Below are positions 1 through 6,367 of a DNA stretch of 6,367 nucleotides, piece after piece. The stretch lies in the NCBI GenBank assembly GCA_021793595.1, contig JAJYSL010000249.1, positions 1 through 6,367 of the forward strand, written 5' to 3'. Every line of letters begins with the position of its first letter. Within the stretch, counting starts at the first letter, position 1. The DNA comes from Acidobacteriota bacterium. Its GTDB lineage: Bacteria; Acidobacteriota; Terriglobia; Terriglobales; Acidobacteriaceae. A model generated the notes under the pieces. The model was not told the DNA's origin. It saw only the letters and a list, made by a program, of their open reading frames with translations, and did not search any database. A program made the translations under genes and the position numbers.

Positions 1-114
1 TCTCCAGTCTTTCAGAGGCATTTCATAGAGCAAAACAAAAGCTCTCCCAACACTTTTCTCTAGCCTATCTTCCTTGATCTGCTTAGGCTGCTCTCCGAAA
101 CGAAATCGGGTCGT

Positions 115-120
115 TATGAT
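115..120 (+). promoter_or_regulatory. possible -10 element upstream of the receptor gene
   Basis: TATGAT at this position is one base from the sigma-70 -10 consensus and lies 37 bases before the receptor start codon. No convincing -35 hexamer sits 16-18 bases upstream: the bases there read approximately TCTCCG, and TTGATC at 74-79 is too far away. The call rests on one hexamer and could be chance. An alternative sigma factor is also possible. Confidence 0.2.
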
Positions 121-143
121 GGCGAGCAGTAATGTCGGATCAT

Positions 144-150
144 AAGGAGA
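144..150 (+). promoter_or_regulatory. Shine-Dalgarno site of the receptor gene
   Basis: AAGGAGA ends seven bases before the ATG at 158. It is a near-ideal ribosome binding site at ideal spacing. It fixes the start codon, which is followed directly by a signal-peptide sequence. Confidence 0.8.
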
Positions 151-157
151 CTAGCCG

Positions 158-3100
158 ATGTTCAAAAAGATATGTTTGGTTGCGGTCGGTATTTTCTTTC
201 TCGTAGTACACTCATCGGCGCAGACTACGAATGGTTTAATGACGGGAACAATTACCGATACTTCCGGAGCTGTTGTGGCTGGGGCCCAGGTCAACGTGAC
301 CAACCAAGGAACAAGTGAGCTCAGGACAACCACGACGGACAGCAATGGCTATTACATCGTTCCGCAACTGCCGCCTGGGATATATAGCATCTCCATCAAG
401 AAGCAGGGCTTTGCAACGGAGAATCGACCCAACGTCCAGCTCCAAGTGAATCAGAACGCTACGCTCGACTTCAAGCTGACGGTTTCCTCCACAAATCAGA
501 CCATCCAAGTGACGGGAGCCCCGCCACCGTTGAACACAACCTCCGCCACAATTGGAACCGTTGTTGGGCATCAAGCGGTAGTAGACCTACCGCTCAATGG
601 GCGGGAGTTCACGCAGCTTACCCTTCTGACTCCTGGAGCGGCACCGATTGAAGCCGGACAGCAATCTGCAGCGATCATAGCGTTAGGTGCTGGAGGCATC
701 AGCCCGACGGTCAACGGCCAAAGACCTCGAAATAATAACTTCACGATGGACGGCGTTCTAAACAATTCAATATTTGTAGACGCATGGGCGATTAGTCCTC
801 CTCCGGATGCCTTGCAGGAATTCAACGTACAGTCCCACATTACGGATGCGCAGTTCTCCATCAGTACTGGAGCGAACATCAACATTGTTACCCGTTCTGG
901 AACCAATGCTTTTCACGGGTCGGCGTGGGAGTTCCTCCGAAACGACGTATTGGATGCCAAGCAATTCCCCGAAGTGCAGCGGAACCCCTATAAGCAAAAC
1001 CAATACGGGGCCTACCTTGGAGGTCCTGTCATGCTGCCACACTGGAATGGCAAGGACAATACATGGTTTTCCGTTTATTGGGAAGGCTTCCGGTCCGCCA
1101 ATACTCTAAGTTATTTTGGAAATACTTTCACCCCAGCCATGACGACGGGGGATTTCTCCGCTTTGCTCGGCCCTCAAGTTGGCACGGACAGTCTAGGCCG
1201 ACCGGAATTCAAGAACGAAATCTACGATCCAGCCACGAGCCGACCGGATCCCAATCATCCCGGCGCTGTTCTTCGCGATCCTTTTCCTGGCAACATCATT
1301 CCGCCTAACAGGATCAATCCAGACGCTCCAATCATTCTCCAGAAGTACTACCCCGCACCCAATCTCAATGTCGCGGCCAATGTTCTTCCTAATCTCACGT
1401 TTACGGGAGTGAATGCTATAGCGAGCGATCAGACCGGCATAAGACTCGACCACCGATTTGGCGACAACGATATATTGTTCGGCCGGTACAATCGATCCGA
1501 TATACACGCCAGTAACCCTGAAACCCTTCCAGGATATGTAAATACGGCACTCAACTATGCCCAGCAATATGCCGTCGGCTATACACATCTTTTTGGAACC
1601 ACGACCATCCTGAACTTGCGTTACGGGTATACGGAAACAAATACCCGCAGATTGGATACACCCGCAGGATCTGCGTTTGACAGCGCACTCAATCTCTCGC
1701 TGTGGGTACCTCCTCAGAGGGGCATCACAATAGGGCCAGCGATTAAGATGTCGAACGGATACGATGGGGTCGCGCAAGGTGTTACCACCAGCGGTCCTCA
1801 AGAAAATAGCGATTACCACGTCGATCTGTCCAAGGTTGTGGGCACCCATACCTTCGGCGTGGGTGGAATGTACTACCGCCTCTCTAGCTTCAGCGGAGGG
1901 TTTTTTCCCAACGTTAGTTTTACACAAAATGCGACCTCTCAAGCGGCGCTGACTGGTGCCACGGGCACGGGCCCAGCCAGTTTCATGCTCGGCCTTCCTG
2001 ATAGTTACGCCGTTTATGCAGGACAACTCGGGGCGGAGCAGACCGACGATTGGTATGGTGGATATGTCCAGGATCAGTGGCAGGTGTCGGAGAGACTGTC
2101 TGTTACAGCCGGCTTGCGATACGACTTCGTCTCACCTCCAAACTATAACAAGATTGTTTCGGGACTGGATATCACGACTGGGCAATTTATCATAACGCAA
2201 CCGTATCTCCCCCTCTTCCCCAAAGCAGTTGGATCCAGTCATTTTTTCTATCCTCAATATAACGGCTTTCAACCCCGCTTTGGAATAAATTACCAGGCTT
2301 CAAGTCGCACTGTGCTACAAGGGGCATTTGCGGTCATGGACGACCATAACAATACGTTGACACAGTTAAATGGGACTCTCGGGGTTACTTGGCCTACCGC
2401 CATCGTGACTACCGTCCCTCTTCTGAACCACGACCTACCTACGACGTTTATCAATCACCTCCCAAACGCTTCCACATTTCAGAATCCGAGCAAACCTTAT
2501 GTTGCCAAAGGTTACGATCCGCATAACAGGATTGCTTATTCCATAGAGTACAACGCTGGAATCGAACAACAGTTGTCGAATTCTCTCGTTCTGGATCTCG
2601 ATTATGTAGGCTCAGAAAGCCATAATGAAATAATAGGACCTCTAGGGAATACAGCGAAAATTCCAGGTCCAGGTTCTTTGGCGTCGAGGGGCCAACCATT
2701 TCCTCAATATGGCGGGCCGTTTGCTTACCTTTCAGATAGTGGGCCTGGAAATTATAATGCACTTCAGGCAAAGCTACAGAAATCGCTATCGTCTGGATTG
2801 TTTTTTCTGGCTTCTTACACATGGTCGAAATCGATGGACATTCAATCCGATCAGTTTTCCGCAGCTCCCGAAAATATTTATGATTTACACGCGGATTATG
2901 CGCCATCGGACTACAATTTGAGCCAGATGCTTGTGCTGAGTGGCGTATACGCACTGCCGGTCGGAAGAGGCAAAAGTTATTTGTCACGCCCTAATGGATT
3001 CGTTCAGGCAATCGCGGGCAATTGGAATGTGAGTTCGATCGTCAACCTGCACTCGGGATTGCCTTTCGATGTTCTAGCGGGTGGAGATATAGCGAATGTC

Positions 3101-3460
3101 GGAGGCGGAGGCCAAAGAGCTGAGCAAATTGGCAATCCGTACTCGGCCCAGGGATTTCACCAAAGCCAGAATGAGTGGATCAATAAGGCCGCTTTCGCGA
3201 CCCCGAAACAATACACATTCGGCAACGAGAGCAGAAATAATTTAGTGGGTCCACCATACAAGGATGTTGATTTCAACGCCTATAAGGATCTACCGCTCAC
3301 GAAGCGGGCAACGCTTCAATTCCGGGCGGAGTTCTTCAATGTCTTCAATCACACTAACTATGGGTTGCCTGTGAATAATGTCCAATCTCCCGCATTCGGA
3401 AAAATATTAGGAGCTAGTCCTCCACGCGAAGTCCAGTTTGCCCTGAAAGTGCTGTTCTAA
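158..3460 (+). CDS. TonB-dependent receptor-like outer-membrane protein with carboxypeptidase regulatory domain (Oar-like)
   Basis: This is a complete 1,100-residue protein predicted to be an outer-membrane beta-barrel importing a large or scarce ligand. Residues 1-21 form a Sec signal peptide (charged FKK, hydrophobic core, likely cleavage after HSSA). Residues about 27-110 are a carboxypeptidase-regulatory-like beta-sandwich (GTITDTSGAVVAGAQVNV, then DSNGYYIVPQLPPGIYSI). Residues about 120-250 are a plug-like domain with the family signatures LPLNGREFTQL (144-154), VNGQRPRNNNFTMDG (185-199) and NIVTRSGTNAFHGS (242-255). The remainder is rich in aromatic, alternating beta-strand sequence. 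It contains FFNVFNHTNYG near the end and closes with a C-terminal Phe, typical of barrel-assembly signals. Known biology: such receptors are numerous in Acidobacteriota and related to myxobacterial Oar. The ligand cannot be read from the sequence; the sulfatase downstream hints at a sulfated substrate. No frameshift or truncation was seen. Confidence 0.93.
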   Translation: MFKKICLVAVGIFFLVVHSSAQTTNGLMTGTITDTSGAVVAGAQVNVTNQGTSELRTTTTDSNGYYIVPQLPPGIYSISIKKQGFATENRPNVQLQVNQNATLDFKLTVSSTNQTIQVTGAPPPLNTTSATIGTVVGHQAVVDLPLNGREFTQLTLLTPGAAPIEAGQQSAAIIALGAGGISPTVNGQRPRNNNFTMDGVLNNSIFVDAWAISPPPDALQEFNVQSHITDAQFSISTGANINIVTRSGTNAFHGSAWEFLRNDVLDAKQFPEVQRNPYKQNQYGAYLGGPVMLPHWNGKDNTWFSVYWEGFRSANTLSYFGNTFTPAMTTGDFSALLGPQVGTDSLGRPEFKNEIYDPATSRPDPNHPGAVLRDPFPGNIIPPNRINPDAPIILQKYYPAPNLNVAANVLPNLTFTGVNAIASDQTGIRLDHRFGDNDILFGRYNRSDIHASNPETLPGYVNTALNYAQQYAVGYTHLFGTTTILNLRYGYTETNTRRLDTPAGSAFDSALNLSLWVPPQRGITIGPAIKMSNGYDGVAQGVTTSGPQENSDYHVDLSKVVGTHTFGVGGMYYRLSSFSGGFFPNVSFTQNATSQAALTGATGTGPASFMLGLPDSYAVYAGQLGAEQTDDWYGGYVQDQWQVSERLSVTAGLRYDFVSPPNYNKIVSGLDITTGQFIITQPYLPLFPKAVGSSHFFYPQYNGFQPRFGINYQASSRTVLQGAFAVMDDHNNTLTQLNGTLGVTWPTAIVTTVPLLNHDLPTTFINHLPNASTFQNPSKPYVAKGYDPHNRIAYSIEYNAGIEQQLSNSLVLDLDYVGSESHNEIIGPLGNTAKIPGPGSLASRGQPFPQYGGPFAYLSDSGPGNYNALQAKLQKSLSSGLFFLASYTWSKSMDIQSDQFSAAPENIYDLHADYAPSDYNLSQMLVLSGVYALPVGRGKSYLSRPNGFVQAIAGNWNVSSIVNLHSGLPFDVLAGGDIANVGGGGQRAEQIGNPYSAQGFHQSQNEWINKAAFATPKQYTFGNESRNNLVGPPYKDVDFNAYKDLPLTKRATLQFRAEFFNVFNHTNYGLPVNNVQSPAFGKILGASPPREVQFALKVLF

Positions 3461-3701
3461 TTGTTAGATTCATGCATATTTACTTATGACGCTGTGTTTA
3501 TTTAACGGGGAGTTTTTCATGGTAGTCCGGAGTTTTCACACTTCTGATGTTAGTCACCACTTGCGACACACTAACTGTCTACTTTTACATTCCATCGGGC
3601 ATGCGATCTGGCCCGGCTGTCTCGCTGCGAGATTATCTTTGGAACTGCGTAAAGAGAGGTCAATTTATTTGCAATAAGTATGCTTGTGCTAAGGAGCTTG
3701 A
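3461..3701. other. intergenic region between receptor and sulfatase
   Basis: This 241-base gap holds no convincing gene. A small reading frame from the ATG at 3519 (52 codons, preceded by GGGGAG) has an unlikely His/Arg/Ser-rich composition and no recognisable domain. A short hairpin, TCTCG-CTG-CGAGA at 3620-3632, is followed by ttatcttt. It is too weak to call a terminator. A poor promoter-like pair (TTGGAA at 3639, AATTTA at 3662) could start a separate sulfatase transcript. The gap length leaves it open whether the flanking genes are co-transcribed. Confidence 0.5.
3691..3696 (+). promoter_or_regulatory. Shine-Dalgarno site of the sulfatase gene
   Basis: AAGGAG lies five bases before the ATG at 3702. 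It supports that start, which places the twin-arginine motif at residues 5-6 as expected for a Tat signal. Confidence 0.75.
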
Positions 3702-5252
3702 ATGTCGCTTACACGAAGAGACTTTATTAAGACCACATTGAACGCCGGTATAGGGGGAGCATTCACTCTCCGCGGTAGCACCCCTTTATTCGCGAATGCG
3801 GCCGTCCCGAATGCGAACGCCCAGGAAACTGAGGAGGTCAAATCGCACGGACAACGGCCAAATATTCTATTGCTATTTCCCGATCAATGGCGCTTCGACT
3901 GGATCAGCGCCAATCCGCATCTGCCCATCCGGACTCCGAACCTCGATCGGCTGGCAAAAGCGGGAACTCGCTTCACCAATGCAGTTGTGGCGACTCCCTT
4001 ATGTGCGCCTTCGCGGGCTTGCCTCGCTTCCGGAATGGCATATGGCAAAGCGGGAGTGGCCAGCAACGGCTACGACTATCCGGTGGGACGGATCAAGACC
4101 TTCTATTCAATGTTGCGGGACGGGGGCTATCACGTCCTGGGCTGCGGAAAAATGGACTTGGCGAAGGCGTCGGATTGGTGGGGCATCGACGGCAAGTGGA
4201 GGCTTTCATCGTGGGGATTCTCCGACGGAATCAACAACGCGGGGAAGTTCGATCAGTTGGGCGGCTATGCGCTGAATAACGACCAGCCAGCGGACCCCTA
4301 TCTGACGTTTCTGAACGAAAGAGGATTGCTGCAAGAGCACCTCCAGGATTTTCAGAGCCGGAGACGGGGAGGGTACGGGGCGACCTACCCCACGCCGCTT
4401 CCGGACGATGCCTATTGCGACAACTGGGTTGCCCGGAATGGCCTGGATCTTTTGGACGCGGCGCCCAAGAACAAACCATGGTTTCTACAGGTGAACTGGA
4501 CGGGACCGCATAATCCTGAAGACATCACCGCGCGCATGGAATCGCAGGTGCGCAGTCTAGGCATGCCGACACCCAACGGGACCAACCAATACAATGCCGC
4601 GGTGAACCAGGCGATACGCCAGAATTACACAGCGATGTGCGAAAACATCGATCGCACTATCGGACTGTATTTGGACAAAGTGGCCAGTCTGGGCCAACTC
4701 GACAACACTATCATTCTCTTCAGTAGCGATCACGGTGAAATGTTGGGCGACCACGGGCGCTGGGGTAAGACCGTTCCCTATCATCCGTCGGCAAGCGTTC
4801 CTCTGACGATTGCGGGGCCGGGCATTGCGCGGGATACGACCAGCGCAGCATTAGTGGACCACATCGATCTCACTGCGACATGTCTGGACTATGCGGGCAT
4901 CCCCGTCCACCGAGAGATGGACAGCCGGTCGTTGCGGCCGGTGCTGGAGGGGCGGAGCACGGTGCACCGCGACGTTCTGTTCTCGGGCCTGGGGGCATGG
5001 CGTATGGCGTTCGACGGCGAGTACAAGGCGGTTACAGGTTTCAATCCAAGCCGAGGACGCAACAGTCCGGACTGGACCACCTCCTCCCCGCAAATTCAGG
5101 GCGTGGCCCCTCTGGTTTTCGATCTGGCGCATGATCCGGGGGAGAACAACGATTTGTATGCAGCCAAACCTGCGCAAGGGGAGCGGCTACTACAGATGCT
5201 GGCAGCGAACGCGGCGGAGAGCGCGAAGCGCGAAAAAGGTTCGGACGGATAA
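3702..5252 (+). CDS. Tat-exported sulfatase (type I, formylglycine-dependent)
   Basis: This complete 516-residue member of the alkaline-phosphatase superfamily is predicted to hydrolyse a sulfate ester in the periplasm or outside the cell. Residues 1-33 are a twin-arginine signal (TRRDFIKTT, Arg5-Arg6, ending FANA). The formylglycine motif is CAPSRACLASG, with Cys101 as the residue oxidised to formylglycine and Arg105 beside it. Predicted metal ligands are Asp61-Gln62 (FPDQWRFD) and Asp343-His344 (SSDHGEMLGDHG). Likely sulfate or substrate contacts are Lys150, His270 (GPHNP) and Lys356. The typical strand NTIILFSSDHGE and the C-terminal DLAHDPGENNDLY also match the family. One oddity is GKMDL at 149-153, where many sulfatases have GKxHLG, so a usual sulfate-binding His is Asp. 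Activity requires a formylglycine-generating enzyme or anSME encoded elsewhere. The substrate is unknown. The gene reads as more GC-rich than the receptor. A phosphodiesterase-like role is less likely because the full Cys-x-Pro-Ser-Arg motif is present. Confidence 0.93.
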   Translation: MSLTRRDFIKTTLNAGIGGAFTLRGSTPLFANAAVPNANAQETEEVKSHGQRPNILLLFPDQWRFDWISANPHLPIRTPNLDRLAKAGTRFTNAVVATPLCAPSRACLASGMAYGKAGVASNGYDYPVGRIKTFYSMLRDGGYHVLGCGKMDLAKASDWWGIDGKWRLSSWGFSDGINNAGKFDQLGGYALNNDQPADPYLTFLNERGLLQEHLQDFQSRRRGGYGATYPTPLPDDAYCDNWVARNGLDLLDAAPKNKPWFLQVNWTGPHNPEDITARMESQVRSLGMPTPNGTNQYNAAVNQAIRQNYTAMCENIDRTIGLYLDKVASLGQLDNTIILFSSDHGEMLGDHGRWGKTVPYHPSASVPLTIAGPGIARDTTSAALVDHIDLTATCLDYAGIPVHREMDSRSLRPVLEGRSTVHRDVLFSGLGAWRMAFDGEYKAVTGFNPSRGRNSPDWTTSSPQIQGVAPLVFDLAHDPGENNDLYAAKPAQGERLLQMLAANAAESAKREKGSDG

Positions 5253-5293
5253 TCGATGATGAAGATCACTCTTGTCCAAATTAGCGTTTGAGC

Positions 5294-5362
5294 GGCAGCG
5301 GTAGGGCTCTGCTATGGTTTGCGTTGAGAAACGTGAACCTTTGCAGGAGGACCACCGCTGCC
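5294..5362 (+). promoter_or_regulatory. leader of the IS4-type transposase with start-masking inverted repeat
   Basis: GGCAGCGGT at 5294-5302 is perfectly complementary to ACCGCTGCC at 5354-5362, which ends immediately before the ATG at 5363. AGGAGG at 5345-5350 is the Shine-Dalgarno site and lies in the intervening 51-base loop, 12 bases from the start. In an mRNA reading through from the sulfatase gene, the 9-bp stem would press against the start codon and could hinder initiation. IS10 and IS50 are known to use leader structures in this way; applying that here is inference. The left end of the element probably lies close upstream (about 5270-5294), but no terminal repeat could be fixed. Confidence 0.4.
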
Positions 5363-5629
5363 ATGACACGAGTATCGAGCATTTTCAGCCAGATGTTGCA
5401 ACTGTTTTCCTGCCACGAGTTCGAGCAGGCGGTGCGGGAACACCGTGCCGAGCGCCATGCCCGCAGCTTCACCTGCTGGGGTCAGTTCGTGGCCATGCTG
5501 TTTTGTCATCTGGGGCGGGCCCAGTCGCTGCGCGAGATTTGCGGCGGACTGACCGCCAGCGAAGGCAAGCTGCTGCACCTGGGATTGCCCGACGCGCCCA
5601 GCCGCTCCACTTTGGCCTATGGCAGCGGT
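5354..5629. repeat. 11-bp inverted repeat flanking the IS4 transposase fragment
   Basis: ACCGCTGCCAT at 5354-5364 is the exact reverse complement of ATGGCAGCGGT at 5619-5629. The left arm includes the first two bases of the transposase start codon. The right arm sits where transposase homology ends. A direct copy, ggcagcggta, also occurs at 5294-5303 and 5621-5630. The repeats themselves are certain; their origin (aberrant transposition, template switching or coincidence) is not. Confidence 0.6.
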
Positions 5630-5638
5630 AATAAATAA
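5363..5638 (+). pseudogene. IS4-family transposase, N-terminal fragment (DUF4372 region)
   Basis: The fragment has 91 codons beginning MTRVSSIFSQMLQLF. It continues with the conserved blocks EHRAERHARSFTCWGQFVAML, LGRAQSLREICGGL and LHLGLPDAPSRSTLAY. This pattern is recognisable as the N-terminal DUF4372 domain of IS4-type transposases. Family resemblance stops after STLAY (about 5620); the frame then reads GSGNK and a stop. Full-length relatives are several hundred residues long and carry a DDE catalytic domain, which is absent here, so this copy cannot transpose. The start is supported by AGGAGG 12 bases upstream and by the typical N-terminus. It lies about 110 bases after the sulfatase stop, so the element seems to have landed just downstream of that gene without damaging it. 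Confidence 0.85.
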
Positions 5639-5721
5639 AGGTATCAACTTTGCCAGTGCGATGAGGGGTGAATGGTGTAATATCTTCTGTCTCTTTACTC
5701 CTCTACAGCAAGCAGGATTTT
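5639..5721. other. unassigned junction DNA between two IS remnants
   Basis: This short AT-richer stretch follows the IS4 fragment and precedes the truncated end of the IS66 fragment. It resembles neither transposase in any frame I read. It may be the end of a third lost element or scrambled IS non-coding DNA. No terminal inverted repeat, RNA gene or hairpin was recognised. Confidence 0.4.
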
Positions 5722-6367
5722 CTACATCTCACGAGAATCGCAAGGTCGCGTAGGCGCAGCTTCGTTCCGCGGGTTTTCCCCGTGGCTCTCGCAGCCTGGG
5801 CAGGCATACTTCTTGCGCACATGATGGATGCGCTCAAAGTGGCCGGGAAGATGCTCCACCTGCCAGCTCTCGTCGGCGCCGATCTCCTTGCGCTCTACCC
5901 CGCAGCAGGTGCAGGCACGCTCTTCGACGCTCAACTCGTGGACCTGGGTAGTGACAGGAAGATTTTCGAAGTTGGCAAGGTCGCGCCGTCCCTTGCGCCG
6001 CTTCACGCGCCGCAGTTCTTCTTCCGGTTTCGCATCGCGCGGAACATCGTCAGGGTTGACCGGCTTCCACCCCAGCACGCAAAGTTCGCGTGCCGGGGAC
6101 CCCGGCTTGCGGTCTAACTCCTCGGCAAAGTTCAGAAGCAGTTGTGCCAGATCGCCTACGCTCTGAAGGCGGTCCGCGCGCGGCCCGTAGTACCACTTCT
6201 TGTACCTGTCCAGCTCCAGTTGCAGGCGAAGGTTCTCAACCTGTAAGTCATCGGCCCGCTTCCTCTGTTCGTCGGTGCGCCGCTTCTCACCGTCGCGCTC
6301 CGGAGCAGCGAACGAATAACTGCCTTCAGCGATTCACTGTCGCCGGGTAACTCGACGAACTCATGAC
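5722..6367 (-). pseudogene. tnpC: IS66-family transposase TnpC, N-terminal fragment, frameshifted and truncated
   Basis: Read on the minus strand from the right edge, the translation gives ELPGDSESLKAVIRSLL, then ERDGEKRRTDEQ, a Leu-rich coiled coil (LQVENLRLQLELDRYKKWYY), GPRADRLQSVGDLAQLLLNFAEELD, and a zinc-finger segment with CTCC and CPGC (ACTCCGVERKEIG ... EHLPGHFERIHHVRKKYACPGC). This order is the classic N-terminus of IS66 TnpC. Three lesions are visible. A single missing base near 6300 shifts the frame between SLLR and ERDG. A 42-bp palindromic insertion at 6060-6108 adds 14 in-frame codons. Homology fades after HGENP, and a stop at 5722-5724 ends the frame, so the DDE catalytic domain is gone. 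The start codon lies beyond the right edge. The gene is convergent with the IS4 fragment and cannot encode an active transposase. Confidence 0.85.
6060..6108. repeat. miniature palindromic insertion with 7-bp flanking direct repeats
   Basis: Perfect direct repeats ccggctt lie at 6060-6066 and 6102-6108. Between them, arms 6070-6080 (ccccagcacgc) and 6088-6098 (gcgtgccgggg) pair over 11 positions around a 7-base loop. The single non-Watson-Crick pair (a6074 with c6094) becomes a G-T wobble on the minus strand. One repeat plus the core is 42 bp, so the insertion is in frame in the IS66 transposase and encodes GSPARELCVLGWKP. Removing it rejoins LDRKP directly to VNPDDVPR, as in ordinary IS66 sequences. 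A REP-like or non-autonomous palindromic element with a 7-bp target duplication is the best reading; no second copy is visible in the window. Confidence 0.65.

Larger units (their letters stand above)
5280..6367. mobile_element. cluster of degraded insertion sequences (IS4-type and IS66-type)
   Basis: Two transposase N-terminal fragments from unrelated families face each other, separated by about 100 bases of unassigned DNA. A palindromic insertion lies inside one of them. Neither retains a catalytic domain or an identifiable pair of ends. The left limit is approximate and the right side continues past the window. Accumulation downstream of the sulfatase suggests a tolerant, non-essential interval where elements have nested and decayed. 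Confidence 0.7.

Noticed and set aside
27..45. AGAGC ... GCTCT inverted repeat in the leader, as a terminator or operator
   Set aside because: It has only a 5-bp stem with a 9-base A-rich loop and no following T run. This is expected by chance.
1193..2026. 277-codon open frame on the minus strand inside the receptor gene
   Set aside because: It lies wholly antisense to a well-supported receptor, has an Arg/Cys/Ile-skewed composition, and shows no recognisable domain. It is a shadow frame.
2451..2987. 178-codon minus-strand open frame inside the receptor gene
   Set aside because: It is antisense to the beta-barrel coding region, has no domain, and lacks a convincing ribosome binding site.
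3519..3677. Small 52-codon frame in the intergenic gap with a GGGGAG six bases upstream
   Set aside because: It has an acceptable start site, but the His/Arg/Ser-rich sequence has no signal peptide, helix pattern or family resemblance, so coding is not supported.
3796..4279. Alternative-frame open frames (159 and 130 codons) within the sulfatase
   Set aside because: They overlap the catalytic core of the sulfatase in other frames, and their Arg/Trp/Gly/Ser-rich composition is typical of frame shadows in GC-rich DNA.
5668..6350. Plus-strand open frames across the IS66 fragment (149, 112 and 86 codons)
   Set aside because: The minus strand carries clear IS66 TnpC sequence here with zinc-finger cysteines. 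The plus-strand frames are its shadows.

Overview
The window most likely comes from an Acidobacteriota chromosome (Terriglobia-like). The main clue is a 1,100-residue outer-membrane receptor with an N-terminal carboxypeptidase-regulatory domain and an Oar-like plug and barrel, a family strongly expanded in that phylum. A Tat-exported sulfatase and remnants of IS4- and IS66-type elements fit the same picture. The assignment rests on protein character only; there is no rRNA or other marker.

Layout. Bases 1-157 are a leader with a good Shine-Dalgarno site. Bases 158-3460 (+) encode the TonB-dependent receptor-like protein. Bases 3461-3701 are intergenic. Bases 3702-5252 (+) encode a sulfatase with a formylglycine motif (Cys101) and a twin-arginine signal. 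From about 5280 to the right edge lies an insertion-sequence graveyard. It holds the first ~90 codons of an IS4-type (DUF4372) transposase on the + strand, about 100 bp of unassigned AT-richer DNA, and on the - strand the N-terminal part of an IS66 TnpC transposase. That tnpC is truncated at its 3' end and carries a 1-base frameshift near 6300.

How the genes may work together. A large outer-membrane receptor beside an exported sulfatase suggests capture of a sulfated organic compound, such as a sulfated glycan, followed by desulfation in the periplasm. This is inferred from proximity and shared strand; the 241-bp gap means they may be transcribed separately.

Most notable sequence signal. The IS66 remnant contains a small palindromic insertion (6060-6108): an 11-bp-arm hairpin flanked by a perfect 7-bp direct repeat, ccggctt. 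It adds exactly 42 bp (14 codons) and keeps the reading frame. Deleting it restores the contiguous protein string LDRKPVNPDDVPR, so it looks like a miniature palindromic element that jumped into a transposase gene. Other signals are a 9-bp inverted repeat that could mask the IS4 transposase start codon, and an 11-bp inverted repeat lying exactly at the IS4 truncation point. I see no CRISPR array, tRNA, rRNA or recognisable defence system.
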